Assembly: GCA_913047325.1 (NCBI GenBank)
Contig: CAJWTP010000001.1
Span: 1 to 64,000, forward strand
Direction of reading: 5' to 3'
From: an uncultured Gammaproteobacteria bacterium
GTDB lineage: Bacteria > Pseudomonadota > Gammaproteobacteria > PS1 > Pseudothioglobaceae
Length of the DNA stretch: 64,000 nucleotides
Shown here: piece by piece, positions 17,513-26,445 of the stretch
Numbering within the stretch: the first letter of the stretch is position 1
Layout of the letters: every line of letters starts with the position of its first letter
The notes under the pieces: model-generated
What the model was told of the DNA's origin: nothing
Databases searched by the model: none
Seen by the model: the letters and a program-made list of their open reading frames with translations, nothing else
Made by a program: the position numbers and the translations under genes

Positions 17513-17865
17513 TACTTTTTGGCTCTCTCGATTATAACGCCTACGCCTTCTGCGCCAGTAATTGCTTCGCCCTTATCAAGTTTTAATCTAACCCAATTGA
17601 CGTTAAATTCATTGATAATAATTTGACAAATCTCTTCCGCTAAACTTTCTACTAACCAAAACTCAGAAGCTTTCACAAATTCGCTAAGCCGGCGGCAAAC
17701 ATCTTTATAATTCAAAGCCTGCTCAATGTTGTCTGTGGTTGCTGCATTAGAGACATCAGCAGACATTTCAATATCTAAAACTATTTCTTGTCTAATCTCT
17801 CTTTCCCAATCATAGATACCTATAACTGTATCAACTTTAAGGCCCTTTATAAAAACAATATCCAT
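17512..17865 (-). CDS. folB: Dihydroneopterin aldolase
   Basis: A 117-residue tunnel-fold enzyme forming 6-hydroxymethyl-dihydropterin for folate synthesis. It shows GLKVDTVIGIYDWEREIRQ at the N-terminus with the substrate-binding Glu, LVESLAEEIC in the middle and the C-terminal KLDKGEAITGAEGVGV with the catalytic Lys. It is the first gene of the seven-gene minus-strand run ending in the aldo/keto reductase. It is divergent from plsY, a frequent neighbour of folB in proteobacteria. Confidence 0.95.
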   Translation of the reverse strand: MDIVFIKGLKVDTVIGIYDWEREIRQEIVLDIEMSADVSNAATTDNIEQALNYKDVCRRLSEFVKASEFWLVESLAEEICQIIINEFNVNWVRLKLDKGEAITGAEGVGVIIERAKK

Positions 17866-17946
17866 AAAATTTCCCAGTCAATAATAATGCTAATATGATA
17901 CCTCTGGGTAGTTGATTGAATACTACAAATATAGTTAATTGGTTGA

Positions 17947-17952
17947 TATAAT
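17947..17952 (+). promoter_or_regulatory. Possible -10 element for plsY
   Basis: TATAAT stands 54 bases ahead of the plsY start in the divergent folB-plsY gap. The best -35 at the expected distance (TACAAA, 17924-17929) is weak. Confidence 0.4.
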
Positions 17953-18005
17953 TTGCCTAATAATTCTCCAACAATTACTGAAGTAAAACTTCAAAGGAAA
18001 ATCTC

Positions 18006-18590
18006 TTGATCTTATATTTCATATTTATTACAAGTTATTTAGCTGGATCCCTATCAAGCGCAATCATCGTCTGTAGGGTTGCAGGCTTGCCAGACCCCAG
18101 AACCCAGGGATCGGGGAATCCAGGTGCCACCAATGTATTAAGATTTGGTGGTAAAAAAATAGCTGCAATTGTTTTATTATCTGATGGCCTAAAGGGTGCA
18201 ATTCCAGTGCTTTTTGCAAGCTATCAAGGTTTAACGTTATTTGAAATTTGCTTGGTAGCTTTTTTTGCCTTCTTGGGCCATGTGTACCCTGTATTCTTTC
18301 ATTTCAAAGGAGGCAAGGGTGTAGCCACCTATCTTGGCGCACTAATAGCAGTAAATTACCTGGCTGGTTTGATTTTTTCTTTGGTCTGGCTACTGGTAGC
18401 GAAAGTTTTGAAAATCTCTTCGTTGTCTGCACTTATAGCAACCATTCTTTCACCTTTTTATTTCTATTTTCTTACAAATAATCTCAAAGCAACTTCAGTT
18501 ATTTGCTTGATTTGCTTATTCATTTTTTATACCCATCGGAACAACATTAAAAGGCTTATTAGAGGCAAGGAAGACATTATTCAGTCTTGA
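18006..18590 (+). CDS. plsY: Acyl-phosphate:glycerol-3-phosphate acyltransferase
   Basis: An inner-membrane enzyme making lysophosphatidic acid from acyl phosphate. It has 194 residues and about five hydrophobic segments. The three conserved motifs are visible: SYLAGSLSSAII near residue 8, GSGNPGATNVLRFGGKK near 37 and HVYPVFFHFKGGKGVAT near 95. The start is a TTG with AGGA about nine bases upstream; there is no suitable ATG. Its last 14 bases overlap the convergent ABC permease gene. Confidence 0.94.
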   Translation: MILYFIFITSYLAGSLSSAIIVCRVAGLPDPRTQGSGNPGATNVLRFGGKKIAAIVLLSDGLKGAIPVLFASYQGLTLFEICLVAFFAFLGHVYPVFFHFKGGKGVATYLGALIAVNYLAGLIFSLVWLLVAKVLKISSLSALIATILSPFYFYFLTNNLKATSVICLICLFIFYTHRNNIKRLIRGKEDIIQS

Positions 18591-19338
18591 TACTTACTCC
18601 TCTGTTTAGAAGATAATTAGCAATCAATGCCAACAAAATAATCATCACGATTGGCACAATAAAGGCTTTCCAAAGCTCGATAGAGCCTACACCTAAGAAT
18701 CCAAGTCTAAATGAATCCATCATATAAAAGATTGGATTAAAGACAGACAGCCCTCTCCAAAAACTTGGCAAAATCTCTATGCTGTAAAACATCCCACCCA
18801 AATAAGTTAATGGTAATAGAACAAAGTTAGGAATAATTGCAATGTCATCAAAAGTCTTGGCAAAAACAGCATTAATAAAACCGGCCAATGAAAACATAAT
18901 TGAAGTTAGAAAGAATGTAGCAATCAAAATAGTAAAGCTATACGGCCTAATTTCAACAAAAAAAGAAATAGTAAAGGTAACTGCAAGCCCAACACAAAAT
19001 CCTCTTGAAACACCTCCAGACACATACCCCGTCAGAATTACCCAGTTTGGAGTGGGAGAGACCAATAACTCTTCGAAGCTATTGTTATATTTGGTCATAA
19101 AGAAAGAAGAGACAGTGTTGGCATAAGACTGCATTATGACTGTCATCAAAATGATTCCAGGAACAATAAAATGAAGATAGTCTATTCCTTGCATTTGACC
19201 GATCCTGTCACCCATCAGTGCGCCAAATATAAGTAGATAGAGCGAAGTCGTGATTACAGGAGGCATGATAGTTTGAATCCATATACGGGCAAACCTGAGT
19301 ACCTCTTTAATTACAATAGTTTGAAATGAAATCCACAT
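18577..19338 (-). CDS. ABC-2 type transporter permease, YadH-like
   Basis: A 253-residue membrane protein with six hydrophobic segments and the ABC-2 family pattern (YLHFIVPGIILMTVI, GGMFYSIEILPSFW, NPIFYMMDSFRLGFLG). It pairs with the ATPase encoded 11 bases upstream to form a probable exporter like E. coli YadGH, whose substrate is unknown. Its tail overlaps plsY on the opposite strand by 14 bases. Confidence 0.9.
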   Translation of the reverse strand: MWISFQTIVIKEVLRFARIWIQTIMPPVITTSLYLLIFGALMGDRIGQMQGIDYLHFIVPGIILMTVIMQSYANTVSSFFMTKYNNSFEELLVSPTPNWVILTGYVSGGVSRGFCVGLAVTFTISFFVEIRPYSFTILIATFFLTSIMFSLAGFINAVFAKTFDDIAIIPNFVLLPLTYLGGMFYSIEILPSFWRGLSVFNPIFYMMDSFRLGFLGVGSIELWKAFIVPIVMIILLALIANYLLNRGVSIKTE

Positions 19339-19348
19339 AATCTTTGCT

Positions 19349-20257
19349 TTAGTTAGTAAGCAACAAAAACAACTTTTCTAGCCTATTCTGTGCGCTTCTT
19401 AGATGAGAAACCCTAATGTTACTAGAAGCCAATTCAATGACTACATCAGAAATCGTGGTTGATTCACCCTGAAATACTTTCAAAGTATGATCATCTAATT
19501 TTTCACAATCACAATGTTCGATAGAAATATTTTCTGGCAATTTTTCCTCGCTTTCGAGGATTAATACTTGTTTTTTTGCTTTTGATAAAAGTTTTTTCAT
19601 ATCTGATTGCTCAATCAGGTCGCCTTCATCCAAAATAGCAATATTGCGACATAGAGATTCAGCCTCCTCTAGATAATGAGTGGTCAAAATAATTGTCATA
19701 CCATCTTTATTTAGTTGCGTTAAATATTGCCATATAGATTGGCGTATCTCCACGTCAACGCCTGCTGTTGGCTCATCTAGAATTAAGATTTGTGGCTCAT
19801 GCATCAATGCTCTTGCAAGCATCAGACGTCTTTTCATACCACCCGATAAGGATTGAGCAACATCAAAACGCCTATCCCACAATTCCATTTTTTTAAGGAG
19901 TAGTTCGGCTCGGAGGCTTGATTTGTCCCTAGTTATGCCAAAATACCCAGCTGAGGTTGTCAATATTTCAATGTTTGGCTGGTGTGGATTAAAATTAAAC
20001 TCCTGCGGCATCAAACCAATCATACGCTTCACTTCACTGATGTGTTTTTTCTGCTCGAGTCCATTCACTTTAACTGTACCTGAGGTGGCTTTTAATAGTC
20101 CACATATAACACCGATGGCCGTTGTTTTCCCTGCCCCATTGGAGCCCAATAGAGCAAAAAAGTCACCTTTTTGTACCCTTAGATCTATACCTTTAAGGGC
20201 AGCCAAATTGTTTGAATAGGTTTTAGTTAAACCCTCTGTAGAAAGAGCAAGTGTCAT
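19349..20257 (-). CDS. ABC transporter ATP-binding protein, YadG-like
   Basis: The ATPase partner of the following permease, 302 residues. Walker A LLGSNGAGKTTAIG near residue 36, signature QSLSGGMKRRLMLARAL near 138, Walker B QILILDEPTAGVD near 160 and the H-loop TTHYLEEAE near 195 are all intact. A C-terminal extension of about 90 residues follows, as in the CcmA/YadG subfamily. Export of an unknown lipid, polysaccharide or drug is inferred from the family. Confidence 0.92.
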   Translation of the reverse strand: MTLALSTEGLTKTYSNNLAALKGIDLRVQKGDFFALLGSNGAGKTTAIGVICGLLKATSGTVKVNGLEQKKHISEVKRMIGLMPQEFNFNPHQPNIEILTTSAGYFGITRDKSSLRAELLLKKMELWDRRFDVAQSLSGGMKRRLMLARALMHEPQILILDEPTAGVDVEIRQSIWQYLTQLNKDGMTIILTTHYLEEAESLCRNIAILDEGDLIEQSDMKKLLSKAKKQVLILESEEKLPENISIEHCDCEKLDDHTLKVFQGESTTISDVVIELASSNIRVSHLRSAQNRLEKLFLLLTN

Positions 20258-20413
20258 AAATATTGAGTTAAGTTTATAGACGCATTAATGTGCAATCTAT
20301 TTTATTTAAAAAATTTACTTTATCATGTAAAAAAATTTTAACATTTATCGCCTTTATTAGGCTAATTTTGAGATAATTACTCACTTGAAAAAATAAGTTA
20401 CTTAGCGCTATTT

Positions 20414-21910
20414 ATGGCCACTGAAAAAAAAGTCATCTTGCCTGATATTGGTGATTTTGATTCTGTCGAAGTTATTGAAATTTTAGTTTCAATTGGCGAC
20501 ATTGTTGAAGAGAATAACAGCATTATCACATTAGAAAATGATAAGGCAACAATGGAAATTCCCGCCCCCTTTTCAGGCAAGGTGGCAAATATTGCAATTA
20601 AGATCGGTGACAAGGTAAGTCAAGGTGACCTTATCCTAACACTTGAAGATTCATCGGATTCAATCAGCAAAGAAGATGAATACTCGGTTTCAGAACCAAC
20701 TAAAGCTTCTGAAAATAGCCCATTGATAGTTGAAATTCTAGTCCCTGACCTGGGTGACTTTGATAAGGTCGAGGTTATAGAAGTGCTGGTCTCTGAAGGC
20801 GATGTAATTGCTAAAGAGCAGGGAATCATAACACTTGAAAGTGATAAAGCCTCGATGGAGATACCGTCAAGCAGTGCCGGTACAGTTAAGAGTATTGCAA
20901 TCAAGACTGGTGACAAGGTTGGTCTAGGTGATTTAATATTGGAACTAGAGACTACAATCCCTGAAACTAGCCCTGTCATAAAACCAGAGCAAGAAACACC
21001 AACAGTATCAATTGACTCATCTGGCGAAGCTAAACAAGAGGAAAGCACTGAAAAGATTTCCCTGAATACATCTGATGACTCACATGCATCCCCGTCTATT
21101 AGAAAGTTAGCCCGTGAACTGGGCGCTAGTTTATCTAATATTAAGGGGACAGGGCCAAAAGGTAGAATCTTAGAGACCGATTTAAAGGGTTATGTTAAGC
21201 AAATTGTTGCTGGTGGCAGTTTGCCAGAAGAGGTTGAAATTGTTCCGCTCTCAAGAATAAAGAAAATTTCAGGCAAACATCTATCCTATTGCTGGGAAAC
21301 GATACCGCATGTTACTCAATTTGACGAAGTTAACATCGAACAAATGGAGAAGTTTAGACAACACCAAAAAGAGCGTGGTACTAAATTATCCCCTTTGGTC
21401 TTTATCATGAAGGCTGTTGTCCAGGTACTCAAAATACATCCAAACTTCAACGCCTCTCTAGACGAAGGAGGTGAAAACCTTCTAGTTAAAAAATATTTTA
21501 ACCTAGGTATTGCAATGGATACTCCGGAAGGTTTGGTTGTTCCAGTTATTAGGGATGTGGGGAAAAAATCATTGGTGGAGCTTGCTGACGAACTAGACGA
21601 AGTCTCAACCAGAGCCAGAGAAGGCCAGTTGGATCGAAGCGAAATGCAAGGTGCAGGTTTTACTATATCTAGCTTAGGTGGAATAGGTGGCACACATTTC
21701 ACGCCCATCATAAATTCTCCTGAGGTTGCTATTTTAGGAGTTTCCCGAACGCAAATAAAACCGATATGGAATGGCGAGTCATTTGAACCAACAGCAACAC
21801 TACCTCTTGCGCTTTCATATGACCATAGAGTTATCGATGGAGCCCAAGGAGCTAGATTTATGGCCGACCTTAATCAGGTCCTCAAAAACATAATGGAGAT
21901 GTTATTATGA
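20414..21910 (+). CDS. aceF: Pyruvate dehydrogenase E2, dihydrolipoyl acetyltransferase
   Basis: E2 core of the pyruvate dehydrogenase complex, 498 residues. Two lipoyl domains are present, with lipoyl-lysines in DKATMEIP near 44 and DKASMEIP near 145. An acidic/Thr-rich linker follows, then the E1/E3-binding domain PSIRKLARELGASLSNIKGT near 225 and the catalytic domain ending in SYDHRVIDGAQGARF with His near 471. The sequence is more like the AceF than the SucB family. It overlaps lpd by four bases. The E1 gene aceE is not adjacent; a divergent ABC transporter lies upstream. Confidence 0.93.
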   Translation: MATEKKVILPDIGDFDSVEVIEILVSIGDIVEENNSIITLENDKATMEIPAPFSGKVANIAIKIGDKVSQGDLILTLEDSSDSISKEDEYSVSEPTKASENSPLIVEILVPDLGDFDKVEVIEVLVSEGDVIAKEQGIITLESDKASMEIPSSSAGTVKSIAIKTGDKVGLGDLILELETTIPETSPVIKPEQETPTVSIDSSGEAKQEESTEKISLNTSDDSHASPSIRKLARELGASLSNIKGTGPKGRILETDLKGYVKQIVAGGSLPEEVEIVPLSRIKKISGKHLSYCWETIPHVTQFDEVNIEQMEKFRQHQKERGTKLSPLVFIMKAVVQVLKIHPNFNASLDEGGENLLVKKYFNLGIAMDTPEGLVVPVIRDVGKKSLVELADELDEVSTRAREGQLDRSEMQGAGFTISSLGGIGGTHFTPIINSPEVAILGVSRTQIKPIWNGESFEPTATLPLALSYDHRVIDGAQGARFMADLNQVLKNIMEMLL

Positions 21911-23313
21911 CAAAAACCCAAGTTTTAGTTATTGGATCAGGCCCAGGTGGTTATACCGCGGCATTTAGAGCTGCTGACTTGGGTAAAGATGTTACTCTGG
22001 TCGAGCGCTATGATAGTTTAGGAGGAGTGTGCCTAAATGTTGGCTGTATACCTTCCAAAGCGCTTCTGCATACTGCCCAAGTAATTAATGAAGCAAATTC
22101 TGCTGAACATCTTGGCGTCCATTTCGAAAATCCAATAATTGATATAGAAGGTGTCCGCAAAAACAAGGAAGGTATAGTTGATAAGTTAACTGGCGGTATC
22201 AAGGCGCTTGCAAATGCCAGAAAGGTTAAAGTAGTTAGCGGTTATGCAAAGTTCACTTCACCTAAACAGGTAAAAATAGAGGCTACAAATGAAGTAATTG
22301 AGTTCGAACATTGTATTATTGCAGCAGGCTCTAAAGTTACCAAAATACCATCATTTCCCTTTGACGATGCCCGGGTCATGGACTCCACAGATGCACTTGA
22401 GCTGAATGAAATTCCAAAAAAGCTTCTTATCGTTGGTGGCGGCATTATCGGCCTTGAAATGGCTACTGTTTACCAGGCACTTGGAAGCGAAATTACAATT
22501 GTTGAGTTGGCTGAACAGATTATTCCTAGTGCAGATAAAGATATAGTCATGCCACTTTTTAAACGCATCAAAAAGACATATAAAAATATATATTTAAATA
22601 CCAAGGTCACAAAAATGGATGCACTCAAGAAGGGAATAAAGGTTAGCTTCGAAGGCAAAGGTGCGCCCGAAACAGATAGCTTTGACAAAGTCTTAGTCTC
22701 TGTCGGTCGTTCACCCAATGGCCTTCAACTCGATGCCGATAAGGCTGGTGTAACTGTCGACGAACATGGCTTTATTAAAACCGACAAACAGATGAAGACA
22801 AATGTTGGCCATATTTATGCTATCGGAGATATTGTCGGTCAACCTATGTTAGCTCATAAGGCGGTTCATGAGGCAAAGGTTGCGGCGGAAGTTATTTGTG
22901 GTCATAAATCCGGTTTCGATGTTCTCACAATACCCTCGGTTGCCTATACGGATCCGGAAGTTGCCTGGGCTGGAAAAACAGAAAGGGAACTTGTTTCTGA
23001 AGGTATAAGTTTTGAAAAAGGTGTTTTCCCATGGGCTGCATCTGGAAGAAGTTTAAGTATCGGACGAAGCGAAGGTATTAGTAAGGGTTTATTTGACTCA
23101 AAATCTGGCAAAATTCTCGGTATGGGCATTTGTGGAACAAATGCTGGTGAATTGATTGCGGAGGCGACTTTAGCTATTGAGATGGGATGCGATATGAGCG
23201 ATATAGCTCTGACTGTACACGCACATCCAACGTTATCAGAAACTACCGCCTTTGCGGCAGAGATGGCAGAGGGAACAATCACTGATTTGATGCCACCTAA
23301 AAAGAAAAAATAA
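21907..23313 (+). CDS. lpd: Dihydrolipoyl dehydrogenase (E3)
   Basis: An FAD-dependent disulfide oxidoreductase of 468 residues that reoxidises lipoamide for the 2-oxoacid dehydrogenase complexes. FAD-binding IGSGPGGYTAAFRAADLG is near the N-terminus, redox-active cysteines are in GGVCLNVGCIPSKAL near 42-47, the NAD-binding GGGIIGLEMA near 180 and the active-site VHAHPTLSE near 438. The start overlaps aceF, so E2 and E3 are translationally coupled. The C-terminus ends in a run of lysines. Confidence 0.96.
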   Translation: MTKTQVLVIGSGPGGYTAAFRAADLGKDVTLVERYDSLGGVCLNVGCIPSKALLHTAQVINEANSAEHLGVHFENPIIDIEGVRKNKEGIVDKLTGGIKALANARKVKVVSGYAKFTSPKQVKIEATNEVIEFEHCIIAAGSKVTKIPSFPFDDARVMDSTDALELNEIPKKLLIVGGGIIGLEMATVYQALGSEITIVELAEQIIPSADKDIVMPLFKRIKKTYKNIYLNTKVTKMDALKKGIKVSFEGKGAPETDSFDKVLVSVGRSPNGLQLDADKAGVTVDEHGFIKTDKQMKTNVGHIYAIGDIVGQPMLAHKAVHEAKVAAEVICGHKSGFDVLTIPSVAYTDPEVAWAGKTERELVSEGISFEKGVFPWAASGRSLSIGRSEGISKGLFDSKSGKILGMGICGTNAGELIAEATLAIEMGCDMSDIALTVHAHPTLSETTAFAAEMAEGTITDLMPPKKKK

Positions 23314-23320
23314 TAGCGAT

Positions 23321-23974
23321 ATGGATATAGACAAAGCAAGAAAAAACGTTATCGAACAGCAAATAAGGCCATGGGGCGGTTTAAATGTCGATGCAAATCA
23401 GGCGTTGAGCGAAATCCCAAGAGAAAACTTTGTGCCTAAAGAATATCAAGGCCTAGTTTTTGCCGATATTGAAATCCCGATTAGTGGGAATTGTAAAATG
23501 TTTTCTCCGAAAATAGAAGGTAGAATTCTTGATAGTCTCAACATTCAAAAACATGAAACTGTTCTTGAAATTGGAACTGGTAGCGGTTACTTAACTGCAG
23601 TTTTATCAAAACTGGCCAAGTCAGTCATAAGTATAGAGATCGATCAAGAATTAAGTGAATCTGCTCGAAATGCAATCAATAAACTTGACCTAGACAATAT
23701 CGAACTTAAGGTTGGTGACGCTCTTAAACATGACTTTAGTAATCAACAGTATGACGTAATTATTATTGGTTGCGCTGTTCCAGAACTGAACAATGACTTC
23801 AACCAATTAATTAAGCCAAGCGGAAGAATGTTTGCGGTGGTTGGCTCCAAAAACAAAATGAAGGCCTCAATAATTAGTAGCAACAATGAAAATGAATGGC
23901 AATATAGAGCACTTTTTGAAACCCATTTAGATTATATGCTAGGCCTAGAACCCACTGTAAAATTTAATTTCTAA
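23321..23974 (+). CDS. pcm: Protein-L-isoaspartate O-methyltransferase family protein
   Basis: A 217-residue SAM-dependent methyltransferase. The N-terminal RKNVIEQQIRPWG and IPRENFVP motifs, and motif I VLEIGTGSGYLTAVLS near residue 80, match the PCMT family, which repairs isoaspartyl residues. The usual RRA.SMRS substrate loop is not obvious, so a divergent relative with another substrate is possible. It is seven bases after lpd and 15 bases before the RND exporter. Confidence 0.85.
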   Translation: MDIDKARKNVIEQQIRPWGGLNVDANQALSEIPRENFVPKEYQGLVFADIEIPISGNCKMFSPKIEGRILDSLNIQKHETVLEIGTGSGYLTAVLSKLAKSVISIEIDQELSESARNAINKLDLDNIELKVGDALKHDFSNQQYDVIIIGCAVPELNNDFNQLIKPSGRMFAVVGSKNKMKASIISSNNENEWQYRALFETHLDYMLGLEPTVKFNF

Positions 23975-23989
23975 GGCTATGCCGAAACC

Positions 23990-26263
23990 ATGCTGGATTC
24001 TTTTTTCAATTTCTTGACAAAAAGACCAGCTAGGTCTTTAGCCCTTCTATTTGTTGCATTAGGGATAATTTTTTCGCAGATTCAATATTTCTCACTTGAC
24101 GCTTCTGAGGACTCTCTTTCCTTGGATGGCGACGAGGATTTAGCTCTTTACAACGAAACAATAGAAACTTTCGGTTCGCTTGATACACTGATTATCAGCT
24201 ACACAGCAAGTGATAGTGTCTTAAAGCCAGATCAGCTACAGCATTTAAGAGCTTTTAGAGATGAGCTTCTTTTGATAGAGAAAATTAACACTGTTACTTC
24301 GATTCTAGATGCCTCTCTTTTCAAGTCTCCACCGCTCAATCTTATAGAGTTAGTCAGCGATATTTATACTATTGATAATGGTAAAGCCGATATGTCGCTT
24401 GTCGAAAACGAATTCAAATCAAGTCCACTATATGCAAATAATCTCGTCAGTGAGGATGGAAATACAACAGCATTGTTAATTACCCTTAAAACAGCAAATG
24501 AACTAGGTATAGCTGATAGCGATATCTTAGAAAGCGCAGTGGATGAAATACGCCAAACCATTGACAAATACCGAGACAGCGCCCAACTCTTTCTTGGCGG
24601 TGTCCCTATGATCAGGAATGATGTAATTTTATTCATTGCAAAGGACATTATTGTATTTAGTGTGTCTGTTATTGCGTTAATGTCAGTCATTCTGGCATTT
24701 ATTTTTCGTGGCGTTAGGTGGGTCTTAATTCCTATATTAGTCAGTACATGTGGCGCACTAGTCATGACAGGAGTCATTGGCGCTCTGGGATGGAAGGTAA
24801 CTATAATATCGGCAAACTTTTTTTCTTTATTGCTTGTTTTAACGCTTTCTATAAATATTCATTTAGTAGTTAGATATAGGGAGCTTGCACAAACCTATCC
24901 GGATTTGGCGTTAAATGATTTGGTGATAAAGACATTGCAACAGATGCTTAAGCCTTGTGTTTTCACAACCCTCACAACGGTTGCAGCTTTTGCATCGTTT
25001 ACTATGAGCAATGTTCGTCCCGTAATTGATTTTGGCTGGATGATGTCGATTGGCGTTTGCATCTCCCTAACTGTCTCTTTTGTAGCTTTCCCCGTTTTAA
25101 TGAGCCTCATGTCTAAACCAAAAGTTAAAACTCATGAAACAGAACTTCCGATTGTACAAAAAATGGCTTATTTCACGGATAAATACGGTAGTCAGCTTAC
25201 TGCTTTTTCGTTACTTTTAGTTGTTATATGTTTATTTGGCGTTAGTAAACTTGGAGTCGAAAATCGCTTTATCGATTATTTTAAAAAGTCAACCGAAATA
25301 AACCAAGGACTCACTTTTATAGACCAAAAACTAGGTGGAACTGTGCCTCTGGAAATCATATTTGATGATCTTGCTAGTGACTATTGGGCTGATGAAACAC
25401 TAAGAAAAGACTTTCACAAAGTCCATCAGTATGTTGAAAGCCTCGATGCCACAGGAAAGGTTCTCTCAATTGATACATTAATGGAAGTGCTATCGCAAGC
25501 AAATGACAATAAAATGCCTAACGGTTTTTTACTTTCAATTGGAAGAAATAAAATGCCTCAGAGTTCCAAATCCCAGGTGCTTGATCCCCACATATCTGAC
25601 AAAACTGACCAACTCAGACTGATTGCCCGCATCAAAGAGACTGACCAAAATCTTAATAGAAATGAACTCATTAATGACATTCGCATGCAACTAATAAATG
25701 GATTTGGCTTCAAGCCAGACAGCTTCCAATTCACCGGATCCTTTACCCTTTATAACAACCTACTCGAAAGTTTATTTGACTCACAAATTCGATCTATTGC
25801 GGTTGTCTTTTTTATTATCTTTGTAATGTTTTTATTTATTTTTAGATCAATAAGCATATCTGTATTGGCAATCATACCCAATATGCTGCCATCCCTTTTT
25901 ATACTTGGAATTATGGGTTTGGCGAATATTCCTTTAGATATTATGACTATAACTATAGCAGCCATTGCGATTGGCATAGGAGTGGACAACGCAATTCACT
26001 ATATTCATCGCTTTAAAGCTGAATTAATGAAAGATAATGACTATAGAGCGGCGATGTATCGTTCTCATGGTTCGATTGGGCTAGCAATGCTATATACTGC
26101 TGTGACTGTTGCAATCGGTTTTTCGGTCTTGATTTTGTCAAATTTTATACCGAGTATTTATTTTGGTGTTTTTACAGCCATTGCTATGTTGAGCGCTTTT
26201 ATAGTCAACCTAACTTTACTGCCAAAATTGATACAAATATTCAAACCAACAATGAATAATTAA
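23990..26263 (+). CDS. RND-superfamily (MMPL-type) exporter
   Basis: A 757-residue inner-membrane protein in two repeated halves. Each half has one N-terminal membrane helix, a periplasmic domain of about 180-220 residues and a cluster of five helices; the clusters lie near residues 220-375 and 600-750. The GDEDLALYNETIETFGS start of the first periplasmic domain and IAIGIGVDNAIHYIHRF in the second cluster are typical of predicted exporters of the MMPL/sterol-sensing type. The cargo is unknown; lipids or hydrophobic compounds are usual for the family. No membrane-fusion or outer-membrane partner is adjacent. Confidence 0.85.
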   Translation: MLDSFFNFLTKRPARSLALLFVALGIIFSQIQYFSLDASEDSLSLDGDEDLALYNETIETFGSLDTLIISYTASDSVLKPDQLQHLRAFRDELLLIEKINTVTSILDASLFKSPPLNLIELVSDIYTIDNGKADMSLVENEFKSSPLYANNLVSEDGNTTALLITLKTANELGIADSDILESAVDEIRQTIDKYRDSAQLFLGGVPMIRNDVILFIAKDIIVFSVSVIALMSVILAFIFRGVRWVLIPILVSTCGALVMTGVIGALGWKVTIISANFFSLLLVLTLSINIHLVVRYRELAQTYPDLALNDLVIKTLQQMLKPCVFTTLTTVAAFASFTMSNVRPVIDFGWMMSIGVCISLTVSFVAFPVLMSLMSKPKVKTHETELPIVQKMAYFTDKYGSQLTAFSLLLVVICLFGVSKLGVENRFIDYFKKSTEINQGLTFIDQKLGGTVPLEIIFDDLASDYWADETLRKDFHKVHQYVESLDATGKVLSIDTLMEVLSQANDNKMPNGFLLSIGRNKMPQSSKSQVLDPHISDKTDQLRLIARIKETDQNLNRNELINDIRMQLINGFGFKPDSFQFTGSFTLYNNLLESLFDSQIRSIAVVFFIIFVMFLFIFRSISISVLAIIPNMLPSLFILGIMGLANIPLDIMTITIAAIAIGIGVDNAIHYIHRFKAELMKDNDYRAAMYRSHGSIGLAMLYTAVTVAIGFSVLILSNFIPSIYFGVFTAIAMLSAFIVNLTLLPKLIQIFKPTMNN

Positions 26264-26280
26264 TGAATCGGAAATTAAAA

Positions 26281-26309
26281 AACCCCGTATCGAATAAGAG
26301 TACGGGGTT
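26281..26309 (+). terminator. Hairpin after the RND gene, terminator-like but without a T run
   Basis: AACCCCGTA and TACGGGGTT make a perfect nine-base stem around an 11-base loop. The run of A before it would give a T tract on the minus strand, and none follows on the plus strand. It could be an RNA structural element rather than a simple terminator. Confidence 0.5.
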
Positions 26310-26328
26310 AGTCTACTAAAGGAGAGAA

Positions 26329-26385
26329 ATGAGTCAACTAGTAGGTTTTAACTCAGGCGCGTATTATATACAAAAAATAATTTAA
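26329..26385 (+). other. Possible 18-codon leader ORF behind a strong Shine-Dalgarno site
   Basis: AAAGGAGAG precedes ATG 26329, giving an 18-residue peptide MSQLVGFNSGAYYIQKII. The ribosome site is stronger than almost any other in the window, and the ORF follows a stable hairpin in the gap ahead of nadB. CTACTA before and TAGTAG after the ribosome site can pair and could mask it. It may be a leader peptide or part of a small RNA. No homologue is recognised. Confidence 0.3.
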
Positions 26386-26445
26386 TGCTAATTAATTTTT
26401 TTCACTATATGAATTAATTTTTTCCTAATTTTATTCATAAAAAAA

